A DNA stretch of 6,267 nt, taken from Pseudomonadota bacterium (GTDB lineage Bacteria > Pseudomonadota > Alphaproteobacteria > Sphingomonadales > Sphingomonadaceae). A model generated the notes under the pieces. The model saw nothing but the letters and a program-made list of their open reading frames with translations, had not been told where the DNA came from and ran no database searches. The stretch is from the NCBI GenBank assembly GCA_023416515.1, contig JAEZHP010000105.1, positions 1 through 6,267 of the forward strand, in the 5' to 3' direction. Below, in pieces: positions 1-4,673 of the stretch (the stretch's first letter is position 1; each line of letters starts with the position of its first letter). Made by a program: the position numbers and the translations under genes.

Positions 1-18
1 GGGGCGTCCCACATGCAG

Positions 19-42
19 AACGCAGGACGTGGGGAACGTTCC
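19..42 (-). promoter_or_regulatory. Possible divergent EcfG-like promoter on a GGAACGTTCC palindrome
   Basis: Positions 33-42 are a perfect 10-bp palindrome made of GGAAC and its complement GTTCC. Read on the minus strand, GGAAC (42-38) is followed after 15 nt by CGTT (22-19). This resembles the EcfG general stress consensus GGAAC-N16/17-CGTT but with a spacer one base short. It would fire leftward out of the window, towards a gene I cannot see. The plus-strand GGAAC at 33-37 has no CGTT at the right distance. The spacing fault and missing target make this weak. Confidence 0.2.
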
Positions 43-55
43 GAAGAACTGCTGC

Positions 56-80
56 GGAACCGCCGCGCGGAGTGTTCGTT
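56..80 (+). promoter_or_regulatory. EcfG-type general stress response promoter
   Basis: The sequence shows GGAAC at 56-60 and CGTT at 77-80, separated by exactly 16 nt. That matches the consensus for the alphaproteobacterial general stress sigma factor EcfG (SigT in Caulobacter; the PhyR-NepR-EcfG cascade), GGAAC-N16/17-CGTT. A start of transcription would fall near 86-90, leaving a leader of about 30 nt that contains the strong Shine-Dalgarno of the 68-residue membrane protein starting at 120. Both elements are perfect and correctly placed ahead of a gene, so I favour a real site. Such short motifs also occur by chance. Confidence 0.65.
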
Positions 81-119
81 CGTTTCGCAAGCTAAACAGG
101 TGCAACAGGGAGGATTCAA

Positions 120-326
120 ATGGCTGATGATCGGGATCGCGATGTCGAACATACCACGGTCGTCGAGCGTGATGGCGGCGGTGGCGGCGGCGGAGTACTC
201 GCAGTCGTCCTTCTGATCATCGTCGTGCTCGTGCTCCTGTGGGTGTTCAGGGATCAGCTTGGGTTCGGCAATTCGACGAACGTGAACGTGCCCAACTCGA
301 TCGACGTCAATATCAACCAGTCATAG
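120..326 (+). CDS. Small single-pass membrane protein (68 aa), function unknown
   Basis: I do not recognise a named family. The protein has a charged, acidic N-terminus (residues 1-18), a run of seven glycines (19-25), one strongly hydrophobic helix (about 26-43), and a polar, Asn-rich tail (about 50-68) alternating Asn with Val or Ile, which may form a beta strand. Similar short proteins (glycine hinge, one helix, NVNVP-type tail) are, from memory, common as hypotheticals in sphingomonads. The start is supported by a strong Shine-Dalgarno AGGGAGG at 107-113, 6 nt before the ATG. It sits alone between an EcfG-like promoter and a terminator, so it is probably a monocistronic, stress-induced envelope protein; that role is inference. 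The glycine run is encoded by near-perfect GGC repeats (174-194) and could slip. The overlapping frame at 13-216 lacks this ribosome site and is not favoured. Confidence 0.8.
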   Translation: MADDRDRDVEHTTVVERDGGGGGGGVLAVVLLIIVVLVLLWVFRDQLGFGNSTNVNVPNSIDVNINQS

Positions 327-386
327 TGGCGTTCCGGGCGGCGAATGCCGCTCCGCCACAGGCGCGCGGTAGGCGAGTCCCGCGCG
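327..386 (+). other. Two tandem stem-loops in the 3' region of the small membrane protein gene
   Basis: The first hairpin begins at the base after the stop codon. TGGCG (327-331) pairs with CGCCA (354-358), and inside it 336-342 pairs with 347-353 (one G-T wobble) around a GAAT loop, with TTCC (332-335) bulged out. The second pairs CGCGCGG (363-369) with CCGCGCG (380-386) around a 10-nt loop. Neither is followed by a T-run, so they are not simple intrinsic terminators. They directly precede the terminator hairpin at 390-424. They may protect the 3' end of the mRNA or simply reflect GC-rich sequence. Confidence 0.5.
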
Positions 387-389
387 TGG

Positions 390-432
390 ACGGGCGCAGC
401 TCCTGCCAAGGGGGCTGCGCCCGTTTGAGTTT
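390..432 (+). terminator. Rho-independent terminator of the small membrane protein gene
   Basis: A perfect 11-bp, GC-rich stem pairs 390-400 (ACGGGCGCAGC) with 414-424 (GCTGCGCCCGT) around a 13-nt loop that may itself pair weakly (CCT with AGG). It is followed by TT-GAG-TTT, an interrupted T tract. It lies about 65 nt after the stop codon at 326 and should end that transcript, isolating it from hmgA, whose start is only 36 nt after the stem. Confidence 0.7.
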
Positions 433-459
433 GATCCGCTAAGTCAGTAACCGGCGCCA

Positions 460-1740
460 ATGGGCCTGGAATATATAAGCGGTTTCGGCGGTCACTTCGA
501 AAGCGAGGCGGCGCAAGGCGCACTGCCGAAGGGGCGAAACTCACCGCAGAGGCCGACCTTCGGGCTTTATGCCGAGCAGCTGTCGGGATCCGCGTTCACG
601 GCGCCGCGCGGCGAGAACCGCCGCAGCTGGCTGTACCGGCTGCGCCCGACCGCAGACCATCGTCCGTTCACGGTCTATGATGGCGCGCCGCTGTTCGCCG
701 CTGGCGCCGGTTCAGAGCCGCTCGCGCCGAATCGGCTGCGGTGGGATCCGCTCCACGAACATCTGCCGCTGGGGCGCGACTTCATCGACGGCCTCGTGAC
801 CATGCTCCAGGCGCGCACGCCCGAGGAACTGGAGGGATGCGCGGTGCACCTCTATCGCGCCGAAAAGCCGATGGATCGCCTGTTCGTCGACGCCGACGGC
901 GAGCTTCTGATAGTCCCGCAGGACGGCGCTCTGAGACTGGATACCGAGTTTGGTCGGATTGACGTGGCCGCCGGCTCCGTCGCCCTGGTGCCCCGGGGCG
1001 TTCGTTTTCGCGCCAGCCCGGCGGATGGATCGTCGGTCGGCTATGTCGCGGAGAATTACGGCCTGCCCTTCCGGCTGCCCGACCTGGGTCCGATCGGGTC
1101 CAACGGGCTCGCCAATCCGCGTGATTTCGAAACGCCCGTCGCCTGGTTCGAGGATCGGGACGAACCGACCGAACTCGTCCAGAAGTCGCTCGGGCATCTC
1201 TGGACGACGATGCTCGACCACTCGCCGCTGGACGTCGTCGCGTGGCACGGCAATTACGCCCCTTGGCGCTATGATTTATCGCGCTTCAACGCGATCGGCA
1301 CCGTCAGTTTCGACCATCCGGATCCGTCGATCTTCACTGTGCTGACGAGCCCAAGCAATGTGCAGGGCCGCGCAAACGCGGATTTCGTCATCTTCCCGCC
1401 GCGGTGGATGGTTGCCGAGGACACCTTTCGGCCCCCGTGGTTCCACCGCAACGTGATGAGCGAGGCGATGGGCCTTATCGCCGGCGCGTACGACGCCAAA
1501 GCGGAGGGCTTCGCTCCGGGCGGGCTCAGCCTTCACAATCTGATGAGTGGTCACGGGCCCGATCTCGACAGCTGGAAGGCCGCGACAGAGGCCGATCTCA
1601 AGCCTCACAAGATCGAGGGCACACTCGCCTTCATGGTCGAGACGTGCTGGCCATATCGTCCCACGCGCTTTGCCCTGGACCATGCCCAGCCCGATTACGA
1701 TGAGGCATGGGCCGGTTTCCCGAAGGCGAAGCTGCCGTGA
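460..1740 (+). CDS. hmgA: Homogentisate 1,2-dioxygenase
   Basis: This is a cytosolic non-haem Fe(II) ring-cleaving dioxygenase (EC 1.13.11.5) that converts homogentisate to maleylacetoacetate in tyrosine and phenylalanine breakdown. The 426-aa length is normal for the family. The N-terminus has the typical YISGFG motif (5-10), then NSPQ (27-30) and LYAEQLSGSAFTAPR (36-50). The iron ligands of the human enzyme (His335, Glu341, His371) correspond to His329 and Glu335 in the FHRNVMSE motif and His365 in SLHNLMSGHGPD, a constant offset of six. The WHGNYAPW motif (262-269) is also intact. The ATG at 460 leaves only three residues before the conserved motif, as expected. No Shine-Dalgarno is visible upstream, and the gene begins just after a terminator. 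Its stop overlaps the fahA start (GTGA), so the two genes form an operon. Confidence 0.96.
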   Translation: MGLEYISGFGGHFESEAAQGALPKGRNSPQRPTFGLYAEQLSGSAFTAPRGENRRSWLYRLRPTADHRPFTVYDGAPLFAAGAGSEPLAPNRLRWDPLHEHLPLGRDFIDGLVTMLQARTPEELEGCAVHLYRAEKPMDRLFVDADGELLIVPQDGALRLDTEFGRIDVAAGSVALVPRGVRFRASPADGSSVGYVAENYGLPFRLPDLGPIGSNGLANPRDFETPVAWFEDRDEPTELVQKSLGHLWTTMLDHSPLDVVAWHGNYAPWRYDLSRFNAIGTVSFDHPDPSIFTVLTSPSNVQGRANADFVIFPPRWMVAEDTFRPPWFHRNVMSEAMGLIAGAYDAKAEGFAPGGLSLHNLMSGHGPDLDSWKAATEADLKPHKIEGTLAFMVETCWPYRPTRFALDHAQPDYDEAWAGFPKAKLP

Positions 1741-3008
1741 TCGACGACACCCACGACCCGAAGCTAACGAGCTGGGTGGAAAGCGCGCAATCAGGCGACT
1801 TCCCGGTCCAGAACCTGCCGATCGGGATTTTTTCGGAAGCCAAAGGCCGTCGGCGGCCGGGAGTGGCGATCGGCGACTACATCCTCGACCTCAACGGCAT
1901 CACCGAGCTGCTCGACGAGGAATGGCGCGACGATTTCGCCCAACCGGTGCTCAACGCATGGCTGTCCCGCGGCCGTTCGGCCCAACGGGCTTTGCGCGAG
2001 CGGCTGTCGGAGGTTCTCACCGACGAGCGGTATCGCGACGACGTGGAGCCGCAGCTGATCGGCCAGAGCGAGGTGCGAATGCACGTGCCCTGCCTGGTGG
2101 GGGACTACACCGACTTTTACGTCGGCATCCACCACGCGACCAACGTCGGCAAGCAATTCCGGCCCGACAACCCGCTGCTTCCCAACTACAAATATGTGCC
2201 GATCGGATATCACGGGCGTGCAAGCTCGGTCCGCGCATCCGGCGAGGACGTCTTGCGGCCGAAGGGACAGCGAAAGGCCCCCGATGCCGATGCGCCCGAA
2301 TTCGGGCCGAGCCGGCGGCTCGATTACGAGCTCGAGCTCGGCATGTGGGTGGGCCGCGGCAACGGTCTGGGAGAAGCCATCCCGATCGACCATGCGGAGG
2401 ACCATATTGCCGGCTGGTGCCTGCTCAACGACTGGTCGGCGCGCGACCTGCAGGCGTGGGAATATCAGCCGCTCGGGCCGTTCCTCGCGAAGAACTTCCT
2501 GACCAGCGTGAGCCCGTGGATCGTCACCAGCGATGCCCTCGAGCCGTTTCGGTCGCCAATGCCACCGCGGCCGGAGGGCGATCCCGAACCGCTCCCCTAT
2601 TTACGCAAGGATGCAGACTCGGCTTTCGTCATCCAGCTCGAGGCAATGCTCTCCACGGAGCGGATGCGCCAGCAGGGCCTCCCACCCCACAGGCTTTCGC
2701 GCGGGTCGGCGGCCTCGGCAATGTATTGGAGCGCGGCCCAGATCGTCACTCACCACGCATCGAACGGCTGCAACCTGCTGCCGGGCGACCTCATCGGCAC
2801 CGGTACGCTCTCGATCGACAGCGACCAGGGGCTGGGTTCGCTTCTGGAAATCAGTCGAGGCGGCAGGGAACCGATCGAGCTTCCGAGCGGGGAGAGCCGC
2901 AGCTTCCTCGAGGACGGCGACGAAGTGACTCTGCGCGCGTGGTGCGAGGCCGAAGGTGCGGTCCGTATCGGCTTTGGCGAGTGCGTGGGCCGAGTGATCG
3001 GGGGCTAG
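1737..3008 (+). CDS. fahA: Fumarylacetoacetase (fumarylacetoacetate hydrolase)
   Basis: The enzyme (EC 3.7.1.2) hydrolyses fumarylacetoacetate to fumarate and acetoacetate, the last step of homogentisate degradation. The 423-aa protein has the N-terminal FAH domain start (THDP, WVESA, FPVQNLPIGIF at about 5-32) and the C-terminal catalytic domain. Residues matching mouse FAH are present almost without offset: Asp126 and His133 in the DYTDFY and HHATNVGKQFR stretch, Glu198 and Glu200 in DYELELG, Asp232 in NDWSARD, Lys252 in AKNF, and the GTGT loop near 354-357. I chose GTG at 1737 because it gives the expected family N-terminus, overlaps the hmgA TGA by 4 bp, and has AAGG at 1723-1726. An in-frame ATG at 1707 would add ten residues encoded inside hmgA and is less likely. 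Its TAG stop shares CTAG with the converging reductase gene. Confidence 0.95.
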   Translation: MIDDTHDPKLTSWVESAQSGDFPVQNLPIGIFSEAKGRRRPGVAIGDYILDLNGITELLDEEWRDDFAQPVLNAWLSRGRSAQRALRERLSEVLTDERYRDDVEPQLIGQSEVRMHVPCLVGDYTDFYVGIHHATNVGKQFRPDNPLLPNYKYVPIGYHGRASSVRASGEDVLRPKGQRKAPDADAPEFGPSRRLDYELELGMWVGRGNGLGEAIPIDHAEDHIAGWCLLNDWSARDLQAWEYQPLGPFLAKNFLTSVSPWIVTSDALEPFRSPMPPRPEGDPEPLPYLRKDADSAFVIQLEAMLSTERMRQQGLPPHRLSRGSAASAMYWSAAQIVTHHASNGCNLLPGDLIGTGTLSIDSDQGLGSLLEISRGGREPIELPSGESRSFLEDGDEVTLRAWCEAEGAVRIGFGECVGRVIGG

Positions 3009-3955
3009 AGCAGGCCGAGATTTGCGGCCATCAGGCGGGTCAGTGCGTACATTCGATCGAGCTGCGGTGTCGCAATGCCCGATCGGCGGGCGATCTCGAG
3101 CGGCGCTCCCAGCAGTGCCTCCACCTCGATCGGCCTTCCCGCCTCAACGTCCTGCAGCATCGAGGATTTGAACGCGCCCAGCCTAGCGGTCACGGCCATC
3201 CGGTCCTCAGCGCTTTCCTCGATCGGGCAGTGGATGGACGCACCCACCGTCGCAAGCTCGGCCATCGCAGCGGCCATCCATGAGCGGAGGTCGGGGTCGG
3301 CAAGCAGCTTGTCGGCGGTCGAGCGGGTCAGTGCGGAGAGCGGGTTGATCGTCGCATTGCCCCACAATTTGTACCATATCGCGCGCCGCACATTGTCGGT
3401 GATCTCGCAGCGTATGGCAGCGTCCTCGAACAAGCGGCCGAGCCGCCCTATGCGGTCGGAGCTGTTGCCGCCGGGCTCGCCCAGAATGAGCTTGTCGGCA
3501 TGAACGACCTCGACCGAGTTGGCAGCCGTTCGCCGGCAGCTCGCGTGGACGACGCAGCCCACCACCTGGTCGAACGGGATCGAGCCGGCGATGACAGCGT
3601 CCGGATCGACCGACCGCAGCGGCTCCCGGGTGAACCACCAGGGGACGCCGTTCAGCATCGGCACGACGATCGTCTCCGGGCCTATCAGGGGCTGGATCTC
3701 TGGCGCGACGTCAGGGAGAGCCGGAGCCTTGACGGCGATGATGACGACGTCGTGCATACCGAGCAGCGCCGGATCGGCGGCGGCGCCAAGCGCGACGCGG
3801 CGCTCCTCGCCCTCGTCGCTGATCCGCAACCCCTCGGCCTCTATCCTGCGCAGCGTTTCGCCACGCGCCACCACGCTGACGTCGCGACCAGCGAGCGCGA
3901 GCCGCGCCGCCACCCAGCCGCCGATCGCCCCGGCGCCGACGACGCAGGTCCTCAC
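3005..3955 (-). CDS. Ketopantoate reductase family protein (2-dehydropantoate 2-reductase, PanE/ApbA)
   Basis: The protein is 316 aa, the usual size for NADPH-dependent 2-dehydropantoate 2-reductase (EC 1.1.1.169; pantothenate pathway, cytosol). The N-terminal Rossmann fold has GAGAIGG at 7-13. Residues equivalent to the E. coli active site are all present: Asn102 (N98), Lys196 (catalytic K176), Asn200 and Asn204 (N180, N184) in YKLWGNATINPLSAL, Ser265 (S244) and Glu277 (E256) in the SSMLQD-to-IEVEALLG stretch. The start must be GTG at 3955, as an in-frame TGA lies shortly upstream with no ATG, GTG or TTG between; the Shine-Dalgarno is weak. It is 16 nt after the present stop of the NTF2-like gene and only 1 nt after that gene's probable former stop, suggesting translational coupling. 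Many members of this family reduce substrates other than ketopantoate, and nothing nearby points to pantothenate synthesis, so I leave the gene symbol blank. Confidence 0.88.
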   Translation of the reverse strand: MRTCVVGAGAIGGWVAARLALAGRDVSVVARGETLRRIEAEGLRISDEGEERRVALGAAADPALLGMHDVVIIAVKAPALPDVAPEIQPLIGPETIVVPMLNGVPWWFTREPLRSVDPDAVIAGSIPFDQVVGCVVHASCRRTAANSVEVVHADKLILGEPGGNSSDRIGRLGRLFEDAAIRCEITDNVRRAIWYKLWGNATINPLSALTRSTADKLLADPDLRSWMAAAMAELATVGASIHCPIEESAEDRMAVTARLGAFKSSMLQDVEAGRPIEVEALLGAPLEIARRSGIATPQLDRMYALTRLMAANLGLL

Positions 3956-3971
3956 GCTAGCGCTCGTTGTC

Positions 3972-4367
3972 CTAGATCATGTGGATGATGCGCCAGCCGG
4001 CGTCGGGGTCTCGGAAGAGCTGGATCGAGTTGATCCCCCGCCGTTCGACATTCTTGGCGTCGGGCGCGGTGCGCGCCTCATAGCTGCTCCACACGTGCGC
4101 AATGTTGCCGAAGAGGTCGATTCGGCGGGCGGTTTCCACCTCGTAGAAATCATTGGCTTCGAAGAACGGCGACGTGTTCGCGGCATAATCGTCGAGGGTC
4201 ATCACCAGCCGCTGCGGCCGGCCCTGCTCATCGATCCAAGTGCGAACCTGGCGAGCGTCGGGAAGGAAGCTGTGCACCTGTCTGGACCAGTCGCGCGGCC
4301 CGGCCGGACCGGAGATCATCGCGTACATCTCGTCGATGACCGCGCCGATCTTCTCCTCGTCGTTCAT
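3972..4367 (-). CDS. NTF2/SnoaL-like small protein, probably truncated by a late amber codon
   Basis: This 131-aa protein resembles the NTF2-like (SnoaL) superfamily of small cone-shaped alpha+beta folds. It shows an N-terminal helix (about 4-20), a loop with FLPDA (34-38), a central YAANTSPFFEANDFYEVET segment (61-79), then strands around IAHVWSSYEART (89-100), GINSIQLFRD (111-120) and GWRIIHMI (124-131). Members include enzymes and ligand-binding proteins; no function can be assigned. After the stop TAG (3974-3972) the frame continues GAC AAC GAG CGC TAG, encoding D-N-E-R and a second stop at 3959-3957. As I recall, homologs often end in a W-D-N-E-R-type tail, so this TAG may be a mutated TGG. 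The start ATG at 4367 has GAGCGAG about 7-9 nt upstream on the coding strand. It precedes the reductase gene in a likely operon and follows tRNA-Thr. Confidence 0.82.
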   Translation of the reverse strand: MNDEEKIGAVIDEMYAMISGPAGPRDWSRQVHSFLPDARQVRTWIDEQGRPQRLVMTLDDYAANTSPFFEANDFYEVETARRIDLFGNIAHVWSSYEARTAPDAKNVERRGINSIQLFRDPDAGWRIIHMI

Positions 4368-4432
4368 CTGTTTGCTCGCTCAGCCTGCATCCTGCTCGCC
4401 AATGCGCCGGGCAGGGCCTCCGCGCAATGCGG

Positions 4433-4505
4433 TGCCGCTTGGGGGACTCGAACCCACGACCCCATCATTACGAATGATGTGCTCTACCAGCTGAGCTAAA
4501 GCGGC
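4433..4505 (-). tRNA. tRNA-Thr (anticodon CGU)
   Basis: The minus strand folds as a full cloverleaf of 73 nt. The acceptor GCCGCTT pairs with AAGCGGC, the D stem GCTC with GAGC, and the anticodon stem CATCA with TGATG around loop TTCGTAA. The anticodon CGT is at 4472-4470 and reads ACG. The T loop is TTCGAGT. The discriminator is A (4433). The following bases are CCG, not CCA, so the 3' CCA appears incompletely encoded and would need CCA-adding enzyme. The T stem GTGGG/CCCCC has one mismatch (T50 at 4456 against C64 at 4442). No intrinsic terminator is visible in the 65 nt before the NTF2-like start, so processing from a longer transcript is possible. Confidence 0.95.
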
Positions 4506-4611
4506 TTTCTCGCATGGCGGCGGCGCGTGCCGGCCCGCAGAAGCGGCGCCCTACCAGCGGCTCCTTGCGGTAGCAAGCGCTCCCGCCGAGCGCGGCCTGC
4601 ACCAGACATGC

Positions 4612-4627
4612 TTAACACTTTGGTAAC
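4612..4627 (+). promoter_or_regulatory. CtrA-like binding site upstream of the PAS protein gene
   Basis: TTAA (4612-4615), seven bases, then GTAAC (4623-4627) differs by one base from the full CtrA consensus TTAA-N7-TTAAC. CtrA is the alphaproteobacterial response regulator of cell cycle and motility genes. The site lies about 47 nt before the ATG at 4674, a sensible promoter position, in an AT-richer patch of an otherwise GC-rich spacer. It could equally be part of an ordinary promoter, or control the divergent tRNA. Confidence 0.35.
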
Positions 4628-4645
4628 CGTGATGGCCCATTTCAG

Positions 4646-4658
4646 CTCCAGAGTGGAG
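4646..4658. promoter_or_regulatory. Small dyad CTCCA-GAG-TGGAG before the PAS gene
   Basis: A 5-bp inverted repeat with a 3-nt centre sits 15 nt before the ATG at 4674, between the CtrA-like box and the weak ribosome site TGGGG (4662-4666). It could be an operator half-site pair or a leader hairpin. It is short enough to be chance. Confidence 0.2.
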
Positions 4659-4673
4659 TAGTGGGGCTCATTC

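Noticed and set aside
174..194. GGC-rich run as a phase-variation tract
   Set aside because: The units are in-frame trinucleotides interrupted by GGT and GGA, so slippage would only change glycine number, not switch the gene off.
712..1248. Minus-strand open frame opposite hmgA
   Set aside because: It is antisense to conserved hmgA sequence and has no recognisable protein features.
1547..3283. Long open frame (578 codons) on the plus strand across fahA and into the reductase gene
   Set aside because: It lies out of frame over two well-identified genes, is very rich in Arg, Pro and Ala as expected for a shifted frame of GC-rich DNA, and has no recognisable motif or start signal.
3519..4499. 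Plus-strand open frame of 326 codons opposite the reductase, NTF2-like gene and tRNA
   Set aside because: It is antisense to two recognised genes and even runs through the tRNA; the composition is low-complexity Ser, Ala, Arg and Thr, typical of a shadow frame.
4433..4505. tRNA-Thr as an integration site for a genomic island
   Set aside because: No integrase gene and no second copy of the tRNA 3' end are present in the window; the flanking genes look chromosomal.
4545..4561. CTACCAGC near 4550 repeats part of the tRNA D-arm, suggesting a tRNA remnant
   Set aside because: Only about 8 bases are shared and no other tRNA arms can be found around it, so chance similarity is likely.
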